Positions 35,307-46,960 of a stretch of DNA of 64,000 bases are shown here, piece by piece (within the stretch, counting starts at the first letter, position 1; each line of letters opens with the position of its first letter). The notes below the pieces were generated by a model. The model had not been told where the DNA came from. It worked only from the letters and a program-made list of their open reading frames with translations, and did no database searches. The DNA is from Siphonodentalium dalli. Its lineage: Eukaryota > Mollusca > Scaphopoda > Gadilida > Siphonodentaliidae. Location of the stretch: contig CP136061.1 in the NCBI GenBank assembly GCA_032622095.1, positions 17,422,991 through 17,486,990 on the forward strand, given 5' to 3'. The translations under genes and the position numbers were made by a program.

Positions 35307-37064
35307 TAACATAAATTTGTCAAATATTCGGGAAATATAGACTTTTGGTCTAAAAACAACTAATCTCACACTAAACTATCAACACAATGTTAACCTGTTT
35401 GTGGCCTGAAGTATCTAACTAAATTTAATGTTGTTTCAGACATGGTATTTCCAACTGTTGAAAAATGTGACGATCGTTGGTGGGGACATGATACACATAC
35501 ACCCCATGTCGCCACGACATTGTTCATTAATTACTTTTATTTTCTCAGCATATACAAGGTACATGCGATCTGACGAAATACGTTCCATGTGGTATCCAAT
35601 AATTCATGCAATAGTATATAGTCGTCCTGTTATCTCCATAATGAGATGATTAAACTGAACGGCATTTATGTTTACTTGACAACTCACGGTGGTATCAGAT
35701 TGTATACGGCCATTGTCAGGCCACGCAAAGTTACAGGTTTGTTTAATTGCTAAATGTTTCGGAGTCTATGTTTGCATGCATGTAGATGCATGTTCCCGGC
35801 ACTATATGATCGACTTATTTTTTTTCCAGAAGTCTATAGTGGTATTGTAAATATTGTAAATATTGTATATATGTTATAGCATGTTTCGCCTTAATTGACG
35901 ACTTTGCAATAAACAATCAATATTGCACGCGAGTTTTGTGGATTTATTCCAGGTATAGCCGTGGTTTAAGATAGATATATCCATCGCTGTCGGGTATTCG
36001 GCAAAATAAGCAACTCGGCTCCGCCTTGTTCATAATAGCGATGGATCTTCGAATACATTAACAGCATACGGTCACCCAAATATGTTGAATAAGGGTGCAC
36101 TCGATTATTTATGAGTGTACTTGATTGTTGACATAGAAGCCGAACGTTGCCAATTACAATTCGGAACACACTGGCTTTCAATTTAAACGTAATCAAATAG
36201 AGGTTAGTCCTAATAAATCGGAATATTCTATGCGTAATAACATGGAAGTTAGAATATTATACATCATTATGAATACAAAGAGGTCACTCTTTCCGATATC
36301 GATAGCATTATTTATTGATTTGATGGGTACACTTGAGTAAATAGACAATTCCCGCCACCAGATCTGGGCGTACACGCCACTGGGACGGTCTCGGGCGTAA
36401 ATCGGCTTCTCACTATCCAACATCCTAGCTGGTTTACGTACGAACGGACTTGGACTACGTCCGTATGTCCTCAATAGATTGTGTCACCCATACAGTGTAA
36501 AGTACCTGGTCGTTATACTACATTGTGTGATAATGCGAAAGTATTTCACATACGAAACAATGGTTCCGGTCGAAAGTGAAACATTAAGAATCTGATGACT
36601 GAAGAGTCAACGCTATTTATACACAGAACGCCATGAGTGAGATAATGATTCTGAAGAGTCGATCACTGTTCATACACAAAAGAACACAAGTGTTTTAATG
36701 TTTCTGAAGAGTCGGTCAATTTTTAAAATTCAATTCAACATGAACAGAGTTGGACGTCGTGATAAACCATGGTAAATATTGACTGTCACGTGATATAATT
36801 GTCCAATGGGGTTATGTTTCTCTCCACAGAAACATAAGATGTCGCTTCGACTTGGTTGCAAGAAGGGGGCAAAGAAGACATTATTTTCTGTGTTTGCACA
36901 TTCTTGTAAATATTTTAGCTGTAAAACAGATCTATCACTTGATATTTATGGGTAAGAATACTACTACTACCATTATATTCATTATGCTGCTAAAATTATA
37001 GTCACTACGTTGAATGATATGCGGCAACTGAATTGAAACTGAGGTATGCATCGGCAATATGTAC
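35307..37064. other. Stretch without a recognised gene
   Basis: Open frames at 35428-35649 (plus), 35966-36196 and 36193-36474 (minus) carry no domain, signal peptide or convincing splice sites. At 36595-36720 a CTGAAGAGTC segment recurs three times about 60 bp apart. Confidence 0.45.
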
Positions 37065-37460
37065 AGGGACCCAAGGCACTCACATTGGGTAAATGTGCAA
37101 ATAATATAAACGTCTGAAAAAACATCACCACTAATAAGAAAATTGAGGAGTGGATAAACTTATGTTCATATATTCATTATTGATAGTTCTCCAGTAACGA
37201 TACTGTCAACAAACATCTTGTGGCAAGTTGAACAATTTTAACCTGAATATGATTTAAAAAATTTTTTATTCCAATGTTTACCATCAAAGGTTCATTTAGA
37301 TAAAGTTAATTCCAATTTCGAAATTTCGTTATTGGAGAACTACCAATGATGAATAGAAGTTAATAATTTATCTATTTATCCATGTTCTTCTTCGTGGGGA
37401 TGTTTTTCAGGCATATATTTTTTTTCTCACATTTACCCAGTGTGAGTGACTTGGGTCTCT
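37065..37460. mobile_element. Foldback MITE with long imperfect terminal repeats
   Basis: The ends AGGGACCCAAGGCACTCACA and its near-complement TGTGAGTGACTTGGGTCTCT begin arms of about 150 bp. Inner matching blocks are GATAGTTCTCCAGTAACGAT (left) and CGTTATTGGAGAACTACC (right). Almost the whole 396 bp can fold back. No target duplication was identified. Confidence 0.75.
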
Positions 37461-37859
37461 TTTAAATAGATAACTCCATAGGTACATACACGCGTGATAT
37501 TTTAAGTAAATTTATCTCAATGTTATAGACACTAAGTTCGATGCGTGGATCTGTTTTAACGAAAAGTTATACATTTAATATAGTCAGGCATCCTTTAGGA
37601 AATATTTATTGAGATTAAATGTAATGCGATGAAATATGTACGTGTTTTAAATATACTTGGTTAGGAGAGTTATTATTGTATCTATTGGGTTTTATGTCAG
37701 TGTGCAGATTGTTTTTTTTTTTACAGAGAATACATATAACTAGCTGATGTGCCCGACTTCGTCCGGGCTATTTAGGGATTTCTTTTGATCGCCTCCGTCT
37801 GGCCACAGTAAACAGCGCATGGTTCCATCGGTCCAGAAACATGCCTATAAGATTAAAAA

Positions 37860-40145
37860 AAAAAGATTTTATTGCATAAAACACCACATTCTGGCAGTAT
37901 GCTAACATATTAGATCACATTTCGGTTCAACAGTAGGATATAAATATATATAGATATACAGAACAACATATCATATAACAAGTGAATGGATGTCCCGTTG
38001 ATTTAAGTCCATGTGCTATGAAGATGAACTTATTTGAAATTTATCGTATATATATGATTTAACAGTCTCGCGCTGCAAATATTTCGCCAATAGCTTTACC
38101 TATTATTCTACATGCATCAACATCGTCATTGCACATAATATGGCGGAATTGTTCGTCTCCTTTCCATTCGCTGAAATTTGGGAAATATGAATCCAAGTTT
38201 TGGAATAATACCTTTCTCAGGTTGGAGTATTTATTGCACTCCATTACAAAATGGCGTTCGTCTTCTAATGTGTTTCCAGAACACCGTTTGCATGTGCGCT
38301 CGTTAAGAGGCGTTGACGGTTGAGTATGCCTGCCCTTTTCTATATGTAAGTTGTGTGAACTTATTCTCAGTCGACAAAAAAGTTCTCTCTGTTTTGAGCA
38401 TTTCATATGGATTAGATATGGTTCCATACGGAAAACATCTTTGTACAGTTTATAGGTTCGGAGTTTACTATTCGGTTCATTTACACTTTCGACATATTTA
38501 TTTATATAGTCATTTTGCAGTCCTTCTATGATTAGTTTGATATTAGCATCATTCAGACAAGTTTCTGATGTATGCATTCGCGTTCCTATTGAATCCAAAA
38601 GTCTCTTCCCCGTGATAGGTAGGGAGTTTCGAGTAAAGTTGTTCATTGATGATTTGTATGCTTCGTTGACGAGATAATTTCGATGTCCATCTTGTAATTT
38701 ATTGAGGAATTTTAAAGATTGTGCAAATGCATCAATATAAATTGGATATTCCCCCAATTCTAGCCGTACAGCGTGATTTACTGCTTTGGAACCTACCATA
38801 AGTGCCATTTTACAGAATGAGAGGTGTGCCTTTTCACAAGGTGCTGTGTCGTTGAATGTTACACCCGGCCCCCATATCTCACTTCCATACAAGAGAATTG
38901 GTTTTACTAGTACGCGAAACAGTTTGAGAAGGAGTGTGACTGGTAGTTCATTCTGTTGACATTCATGTTTGATTTATATATTACCTTTTGTGCTTTGAGT
39001 GCTAGATTCTCCTGTGCTGATTTGAAATTTCCATTACTGTTAAAAGTTAGCCCCAGAACTTTTCACATCGTTTAAGTTCTATATTGTCAAGAGAGAAGCT
39101 ACTTATTTGGTCACCTGTTTGTCTACCCGCTACCATTACTTCCGTTTTCTGAATGTTAATGGGTAGTATGTTATTTTCGGAATAAAATGATACACGATCC
39201 AGACAATTTTGAAGACCACTTGCCGTTTCGGATATGAGCAGCAGATCGTCCGCAAACATAATATGATTAAGGTCGATCTGTCCGATTTGGCACGGGTCGC
39301 ACGATCTGTCGAAGCCATCTTGTATATCGTCGATACATATTTTAAATAGGGTATGAGACAATGTACACCCCTGTCTTACTCCTTTTGATGAGAGAAATGG
39401 TGATGAGAGTCCGTCTGAAGTTTTGACTATGTAATTACTGAATGCGTAAATGGATTTCAGGATCGTCAGGATTTCGCCATTTATTTGTTTATCCTCCATC
39501 TTTTTGAATAAGAGCGTTCTATTGACAGAGTCAAACGCTTTCTTAAAGTCTACAAATGCTACATATAGTGGTTTACGTCCTTTGCGATACTTGTCCATGA
39601 CTGATTTTAGAACATACATACAATCTTGCGTGCCATGGTGTTTCCTGAATCCAAATTGGTTATCGCTTATAATATGGTTGTCTTCAAGGTACGTATTTAT
39701 CCTGTTGTCGTTTATTTTATTAAATAGCTTCCCAAGTGTATTACTTACTGCTATTGCTCGGTAGTTATTAGGATCCTTCTTGTCGCCTTTTTTATGTATA
39801 GCTGATAGGGTGGCTTGGCTCCAGCTAGTTGGATAGTGGCCAGAAGTAAGTACTTGATTATACAATTTGCTTGTTTCGTTTAATGTGAATGGAATAATCG
39901 TTTTAAGGAATTCATTGGTTAAGTTATCCAATCCTGGTGATTTATTATTTTTCAGTCTGGTTATACCATGGAGAATTTCATCTTGTGTAATCGGTTGGTT
40001 ATTGAGTTCAGCTGTTATTAAGGGGCCCCAATCATTTGGTATGAAGTTGACTGTTTGTGTATCTGGACCCGTATACAATGTTTTGAAAAAGTTAATGAGA
40101 TCGTCCGAGGCTGGTTCATTAAAAAAATTTGTGTTCCTTCCATAT
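37860..40145 (-). mobile_element. LINE fragment nested in Helitron H1
   Basis: A 5'-truncated non-LTR retrotransposon covers the reverse transcriptase and C-terminal region, followed by a roughly 200-bp 3' UTR with AATAAAATC near 37863. It splits a Helitron whose two ends are on either side. The clade is unclear: the DFKKAFDSVNR and GVRQGCTLS motifs differ from the CR1-like LINEs elsewhere in this window, and point rather to an RTE-, I- or L1-like group. No target-site duplication was found. Confidence 0.7.
38059..40126 (-). pseudogene. LINE reverse transcriptase plus C-terminal knuckle, two frameshifts
   Basis: The minus-strand frame reads through SPGLDNLTNEFLK, NYRAIAVSNTLGK, the palm motif FVDFKKAFDSVNR, GVRQGCTLS and the catalytic box MFADDLLL, to a stop at 39047. 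A one-base loss around 39060 shifts the frame. A second shift near 38980 restores it ahead of LLYGSEIWGPG, and the frame then runs open to 38059. The last part contains the knuckle CKRCSGNTLEDERHFVMEC. The endonuclease domain is missing. With only two frameshifts and no other stop in about 690 codons, the copy is young. Confidence 0.85.
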
Positions 40146-40360
40146 ATGAGCGTATATTAGCGAGGTCAAAGCCAAGGTCAAGGTCAAGGCCAAGGACACG
40201 GTCGAACGTGAAATTGGACCTGCCCATATTGTTCCCGGGATCAAAGTAGGCCTACATACCAAATTAGAGTCGGATTGGTCGAGCAGTTTTCGAGTTTCTA
40301 ACACACATGTACATACACCCATACATATATACAAACATAAGTTTCAAAATATATAATAGA

Positions 40361-41236
40361 TTAGCAGGTTAGCCCGCCACTGGCGGCATTCGTCTCATGG
40401 CTTTGTTTCAGAAACATGACATTTTTTTAATTTAACCAAATTTCAAGTCGATAGCTCCACCCGTTTCCGAGATCTGGTCTGCGCATGCGCGAAGCTTGCG
40501 TCGCACGGGCTCGGCCACCCGATAAAATTCGTACCCGGGGCAAGATACATTCACATACCAAATTTCAAGTCGATAGCTCCACCGGTTTCCGAGATCTCGT
40601 CTGCGCATGCGCGAAGCTGGCGTCGCACGGACTCGGCCACCCGATAAAATTTGTATCCGGGCAAGATACATTCACATAGCAAATTTCAAGTCGATAGCTC
40701 CACCCGTTTGTGAGATAACGCATTCTTTGTTTTTCAATGAGTTAATTCATGGTACCCGTCCTCCCCGTCCTAAACTTCAGAGCGGACAGTCAATTAATCC
40801 CGTCGTGAAATCCCTCTGCATAATATTTCGAGCTCTTAGATCAATTCTGCCTTTTTAGTTGCATTTCGTCCGCATCCGTATTTCGGACGCATGGGGTCAG
40901 TCGTTTAGCCGCGTCCATTGGAATCCGTATCGGACGCATTGGGTATCGTTTAGCCACGTCCATTGCAATAAAGAGCGTTAATTGTTAAAGCCTCCGTATA
41001 AGGTATAGATAAAGAGCGTTATTGCCTTAACCCCCGCCGTGCCTTTGCGGTGATTTGGGAGTGGATAAAGGGTGCTCAGAGCTTCTCGAAAACACGACTA
41101 CGGCGGTGTCGGTGGGATTTTACACTTACATACGAAATTTGATCTCAATCTGTACACGCGTTTTGGATTCTATAAAGTACACACACACACACACACACAC
41201 ACATATACGAAGTCTCAAAATATATAGTATAGAAGA
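40361..41236 (-). mobile_element. Helitron H2 (876 bp), tandem partner of H3
   Basis: On the minus strand it starts TCTTCTATACTATATATT at 41236. It ends with the hairpin CCGCCAGTGGCGG (within GCCGCCAGTGGCGGGC), a short spacer and CTAA at 40361-40364. The CTAA is directly followed by the TCTATT start of H1. It has a (CA)n tract near the 5' end and internal copies of a roughly 120-bp module with GTCGATAGCTCCACC and GCGCATGCGCGAAGC. Open frames here are repeat-derived. Confidence 0.88.
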
Positions 41237-42121
41237 CTAGCAGGTTAGCCCGCCACTGGCGGCATTCGTCTCATGGCTTTGTTTCAGAAACATGACATTT
41301 TTTTAATTTAACCAAATTTCAAGTCGATAGCTCCACCCGTTTCCGAGATCTGGTCTGCGCATGCGCGAAGCTTGCGTCGCACGGGCTCGGTGACCCGATA
41401 AAATTCGTACCCGGGGCAAGATACATTCACATACCAAATTTCAAGTCGATAGCTCCACCGGTTTCCGAGATCTCGTCTGCGCATGCGCGAAGCTGGCGTC
41501 GCACGGACTCGGCCACCCGATAAAATTTGTATCCGGGCAAGATACATTCACATAGCAAATTTCAAGTCGATAGCTCCACCCGTTTGCGAGATAACGCATT
41601 CTTTGTTTTTCAATGAGTTAATTCATGGTACCCGTCCTCCCCGTCCTAAACTTCAGAGCGGACAGTCAATTAATCCCGTCGTGAAATCCCTCTGCATAAT
41701 ATTTCGAGCTCTTAGATCAATTCTGCCTTTTTAGTTGCATTTCGTCCGCATCCGTATTTCGGACGCATGGGGTCAGTCGTTTAGCCACGTCCATTGGAAT
41801 CCGTATCGGACGCATGGGGTATCGTTTAGCCACGTCCATTGCAATAAAGAGCGTTGATTGTTAAAACCTCTGTATAATGTATAGATAAAGAGCGTTGTTG
41901 CCTTAAACCCCCCGCCGTTCCTTTGCGGTGATTTGGGAGTGGATAAAGGGTGCTCAGAGCTTCTCGAAAACACGACTACGGCGGTGTCGGTGGGATTTTA
42001 CACTTACATACGAAATTTGATCTCAATCTGTACACGCGTTTTGGATTCTATGAAGAACACACACACACACACACACACACATATACGAAGTCTCAAAATA
42101 TATAGTATAGAAGATAGAAGA
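41237..42121 (-). mobile_element. Helitron H3, near-identical to H2
   Basis: It repeats H2 at an offset of 876 bp with few differences, for example GGTGACCC for GGCCACCC. The 3' CTAG (41237-41240) is directly followed by the TCTTCT start of H2. Its own 5' end carries a 7-bp duplication (TCTTCTATCTTCTATAC) before the CTAG of H4. No coding capacity. Confidence 0.88.
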
Positions 42122-42866
42122 CTAGAAGGTGACCCGACTTCGTCCGGGCTTTGACCTTGAATTGTCCATTTTGAAGGTCAAGGTCAAGTGGGGTCACGAT
42201 TTGACCAGTCCAAAACACTGCCCGGACAAAAGTACCCGACAAACGTGCCCGTCCAAATCCATCCGGTTTTACCCGATTTGACCTTGAATTGATCATTTTG
42301 AAAATCAAGGTCAGGTTGTGGTCACGATTTTACCCGTCCAAAACACCCAGTGGACAAAAGTAACCATATGTATAAAATTTCGTCGAAATCCCATCAAAAT
42401 TTGCGATTTGACCTTGAATTGACCCGATTTCAAGGTCAAGGTCACGTCGCACGGGTAAATGAATATGCTTATGAGACTCCCCATACGAAAGTACCCCCAC
42501 ATACCAAGTTTCATCGAAATCCCGTGATATTCGGGCGTTTGACCTTGAAATGAACCGATTTCAAGGTCAGGTTCACGTCGCACGGGCAAATTAATAGGCC
42601 TATGCCACTCCCCGGCCGAAGGTTTCCCCACGTACCAAGTTTCATCGAAATCCCGTGATATTCGGACATTTGACCTTGGAATGACCCGATTTCAAGGTCA
42701 AGGTCATGTCGCACGGACAAATTAATAGGCCCATGCCACCCCTCGGCCGAAATTACCCCCACATACCAAGTTTCATCGAAATTGGCTCGGCCGTTTTCGA
42801 GTTCATCGCGAACACACACACAGACACACATACACACACAGATCTTCCAAAAATATATAATAGAAG
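42122..42866 (-). mobile_element. Helitron H4 with five roughly 130-bp modules
   Basis: On the minus strand it starts TCTTCTATTATATATTTTTG at 42866 (preceded by A) and ends with the hairpin AGCCCGGACGAAGTCGGGT, spacer and CTAG at 42122-42125. The plus strand shows five modules about 130 bp apart (from about 42151, 42279, 42408, 42540 and 42670). Each pairs TTTGACCTTGAA with TTCAAGGTCAAGGTCA-like text in inverted orientation. It belongs to the same family as H1. Confidence 0.88.
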
Positions 42867-45640
42867 ATGTCTTGAAGATAAATCAACCTGTTGAAAAATA
42901 CATTAACCTATATTAAGTGAATTTGACAATCTTGATAATAATGTTGGTGATACCCATCACTGCCGCTTGACACCTGTATACCTCTCTCCCCTTATCCCAA
43001 TACAGACTGTGTTGAGTTCAATATACAGGAACGGCTTCTACAGTTCAATGTTTTAAGTTTTATAATTCAAATCGACATGTATTCTACATATTAAATCATA
43101 TCACTGGTGCGTCAACAGAATGGGTAAGAATAGAGGGAACTGGGTACAATTGAAATATATCACGCATATAAAAGTGTGGGATGCCACGTTTTCATAAATT
43201 GGTTTCTTTGATTGATTGAAGGTTTAACCTCCTCGTTGCTATGACGTCTTTGACTATTGCGGACGTTAAAGTGCACGTCGTGTGCCATCTAGCAGTATGC
43301 CATTATTCATAACTGGAACTCAAATATTGGTGCATTGGAATAGATGTATCTCAAAGTTTCAAACCGTGTATGATGTTCAACGATTGTGAAAGATAGTAGC
43401 CGTTCAACTTACCCATTATAATTTTCCATTGAAAAATGGCAATAACGTTAACAGCCGAGCACACGTCGTCATCACTTAATTTAGCAGGGAAGAGGTTAAC
43501 ATCGTTTTAGCCGTTATGCCAACCAAGAACAAAATCAGGTATAAAAAAGATCATAGTGAAGCAACTATGTAGATAAATCAGACAGTAAATTATATTAAAA
43601 CAATACACTGTGTATAAATAAAAGCAACCAAGAGGAAATGTTCCGCCTGGCGTCAGGAATAGACATTCAAGAACTGACTAGCGTACAACCATAATATACA
43701 TGTTAAAATGAATACGAGAATACATAATGGCAAATAAATAAAAAAATATACCAAGGCTGCACATTGAAATATGTATAGTAGTTTCTGACAACATATTTTG
43801 CATTGACAAGGTATTAATAATATTTACTAAATCGCGCATGGACCTTTATCAGTGCGTCAAGCTGTCTGTCGGTGGTGATAAATAATGACGTATTTCAACC
43901 AACCAACCAACAGCTTCAATCCACAAATACAGTTTGGTGTCTTTTAGAGCTATTCGTTTCTGATCAAGCATCTAGTCACACTTTGAACGTTCAAATAGAA
44001 ACCTCTCTTTCTGAGATTACATGCGTTGGGGAGACTTTTGGTTTCGAAGCAGCATGTGATTTTTGTTGTGGAGCAACACCATCAACACGAATATACTGTC
44101 TGGTAGCAACTGGTTCAACTGAGTTTGTATATTTTCTTTGCATCTGAATAAAATAGATGTTGCTCAGCCTTACACCTTTAAATATTGAATTCATACTCTC
44201 ATATGCGACATGAACGATCCCCTGCTGCATGTGAACCTTGACAGTTTAAAGGCTTTTTTGGTTTTGTGCAATCCTTATGATCAAGTCACAGCATGCACAC
44301 ATGAGGTAGAATTCTTACGATCAATACATTTTTATTTGGTTCCAGTTGCCATATGAAAAGTAAACAATCAACAACTAGTTCAGCAGTCGCATAGGACTAC
44401 CCTTCTACAGATGGTCGGGTAAAAGACTGCTACATAGCTGAAGTGGTGACCCGGTTAGACACTGCATATATTAGCCTCCCTACAGCGAGACATACATGCG
44501 TGAACATTACAATACTGAATCATGAAAACGAAATGCAAAGAAAAATGTCACAAAGAAACAATACACGTGAAAAATATAGCACACAACTAGACATCAGGAA
44601 AAAAATACAAAATATTATATAGCCGTGACTAGCAGATTGATTGAGCCGGGTCAGTCACCCGCCCTTACGAGATGTAGGACCAAATGGGACCACGAACTAA
44701 GCCATATCTACAGATTGACGCCTCACGTGATACGGCCGTCCTAGTACCTCATCCAGTACTCCTATACCGCTACTCACATGATGCACCCCGCGACAAACAG
44801 GGTGTCACATAAGGGGATCTTACCCCTCGCAGTCGGGTGATAGACCTACTCCTCCGCGCGCGGGCCCACACGGGATTATATTTGTTTTTGTTTCCCTTCT
44901 TCGATTGTGACTTTAATCATGCTGAATTTCTCTTCTTATACATTGCAGGACAGAACATTTTTATCAGACCGGTTGGCCTTTAAGTCGCAATTCCTGTTTC
45001 TAGCCTTCGGTACATACAATCTTAGTGTAGAGCAATAATTATTTCACAAACTTCAAATACTGCTATTAACGCTTCCGTGTGATTCTATCATAGTCCATGC
45101 AGAACAATTTGCATGCAAACAAATCAACATATCATATTTGGAATTGTGCATACATACGTGTATATATGTGTATGTCAAACTACATACGTACAAACGGTAC
45201 ATGTCTAACACGACTGTTTATGCACATGTATATACATTCATCTTCCATTTACGAGAGTGCATGTGATGTTGGCTGTGCCAGGAGGCACATGGCGTCACAC
45301 ATGCCGATGACACACGTTGTTCCCGGTCCGCGGATCAGGCTAAATATACACCCATATACTTTAATACCTATTTATAAATACATATAAACATATATATTAA
45401 AATCCATATGTAACCAATAACATGGCACCATTATTTGAACCCATTTAATAATATAATATCGTAACTGCGTGCCTAGGAAGTCTCAGAACAGACATACTCT
45501 CTTGAATCCACCTAGGGGGGGAGGGAGAACTAAGAAATTTTGTTCAAACTTGAAAAGATTAAAAACAGTTTATGAATGGTCACTCTGGCGTATGGTTCAA
45601 TATGTTCCACTCATTGGTGCGGATGAGTTCTATAGTTTAA
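42867..45640. other. Longest stretch without repeats or recognised genes
   Basis: About 2.8 kb of mostly unique-looking sequence. A GC-richer block at 44640-44880 lacks a long frame and is not a tRNA or rRNA that I can recognise. The open frame at 43872-44147 (plus) has no start context, signal peptide or known domain. Short frames at 45097-45387 and 45469-45678 are probably chance. A gene exon could be hidden here, but I cannot support one. Confidence 0.4.
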
Positions 45641-46033
45641 CCCTTTACCCAACAAACCGGCCAAAACCGGCCAAATAAAGCTTCAACAGCCTAAAATATC
45701 TTCGGTCTGTCTCAATAGAACCATACAGATATGGATATCATTGGAACCGGCTCCTTGACCACATTGTGATAGTTACAGTTATGCCCTGTGCCAATGCATT
45801 CTCTTATATATGCGAGTCGACCATAGGTCGCCTCGCATATATAAGAGAATGCATTGGCCTAAAAAAAATCTTTTTTTAACACTTTTTACCATTTTTTCTT
45901 ACATTCTTTAACAATTTTATAATTTTTAATGTGTTAAGCCAATGCATTCTCTTATATATGCGAGGCGACCTATGGTCGACTTGCATATATAAGAGAATGC
46001 ATTGGCACAGGGCCCTTCTGTTTGGGTAAAGGG
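45641..46033. mobile_element. piggyBac-type MITE, 393 bp, TTAA target site
   Basis: The terminal inverted repeats CCCTTTACCCAA and TTGGGTAAAGGG are flanked by TTAA (45637-45640 and 46034-46037), the piggyBac signature. Inside are two long perfect or near-perfect hairpins (45790-45858 and 45938-46006) with 27-bp arms, CCAATGCATTCTCTTATATA plus TGCGAG. They are arranged as mirror images, so the whole interior is a palindrome of palindromes. There is no transposase. Confidence 0.85.
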
Positions 46034-46655
46034 TTAAACAATACAGGTAAGATTATCATCAGTGCGGAGGCGTTCTTTATGACAACCAATACATGTAAGT
46101 GGTTATCTGACAAGGTGACACATCTGTCCGGGTCAACGGAAATCACAACTAGCCCCCCCCCCCCCGGAATGACAATAACAAGTCTTTTCCGTTTATCAAC
46201 ATAAGTATAGTGGAAGAAATAATGGCTTACAGCTTATCCCTCATATAATTCCCCACTCAATGAAGGTGGTACATAAATGTATGGATGTAAAAAATGGGAG
46301 GTCGTCTGCTGGGCATATTAAAGTAGATTCGAGGCTAAATATGATGATGATCAAGGTCCAAATTTATCAAAGACAAATTGCTCCTTGTTCTACTGACATG
46401 CATTTTGAGGTGAAAGCTGGATCCTGAGCGGTTTTATGGGATTTTGAAAATAGTTTGAGAACGAACCCCACAAAAACAAGATTATATTTTATACCAAATT
46501 GTTAAGTAGAAAATATATATTTTTGGAAATTACTCCAAATGAGTTAAAAAGATGCCAAAATGTTTGGATAAGATCATCATCAGTCTGTAGGAGTTTTCTT
46601 GCAGTGACTTGGTTTTATCTCTCGTATGTGCAACAGCACGTTATTTGAGTCGAGT
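46034..46655. other. Stretch without a gene
   Basis: Unique-looking sequence with a C13 run at 46153-46165. No domain was recognised in its short open frames. Confidence 0.4.
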
Positions 46656-46960
46656 AGCATCAACACCTGCCAGTGTGTATGTTGACTATGTAGGTAGATC
46701 GTGTCCCACGGATATGGTCGTACATATATGTAGCTCCAGCACATCATTTGAGTCTAGTAGCTGCCATACATATCAGTATGTAGGTTGACCGTGTCGCACG
46801 GATATGGTCGTAAATGTGGATACCAGTATGTATGTTGACCGTGTCACACGGATATAGTCCTACATGTACATATCGGTATGTATGTTGACGGTGTCGCAAG
46901 GATATTGTGGTACATGTACATATCGGTATATAGGTTGACCGTGTCACATGGATATGATGT
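46656..46960. repeat. About 54-bp diverged tandem repeat, 5 copies
   Basis: Units share GTATGTAGGTTGACCGTGTC and CACGGATATGGTCGTACATG, with frequent point differences. Confidence 0.85.

Larger units (their letters stand above)
37740..40360 (-). mobile_element. Helitron H1, interrupted by a nested LINE
   Basis: On the minus strand it begins TCTATTATATATTTTG at 40360, preceded by A. It ends with the hairpin GCCCGGACGAAGTCGGGC, a 7-base spacer and CTAG (37740-37743), followed by T. These are the hallmarks of Helitrons: a TC 5' end, a 3' hairpin plus CTRR, insertion between A and T, and no target duplication. The right-hand 220 bp match H4. About 2.3 kb of the middle is a minus-strand LINE. No Rep/helicase is present, so it is non-autonomous. 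Confidence 0.85.

Noticed and set aside
36193-36474. 93-codon minus-strand frame
   Set aside because: No recognised domain, no homologous remnant nearby, and length within chance expectation for this composition.
40018-42894. Several 60-110 codon open frames (including arginine-rich ones)
   Set aside because: They lie in non-autonomous Helitrons, are duplicated between H2 and H3, and show no Rep, helicase or other domain.
43872-44147. 91-codon frame with several cysteines
   Set aside because: No signal peptide, weak start context, no convincing splice sites and no known cysteine pattern.
44640-44880. GC-richer block considered as an rRNA or tRNA gene
   Set aside because: No cloverleaf, A/B boxes or rRNA core sequence could be recognised.
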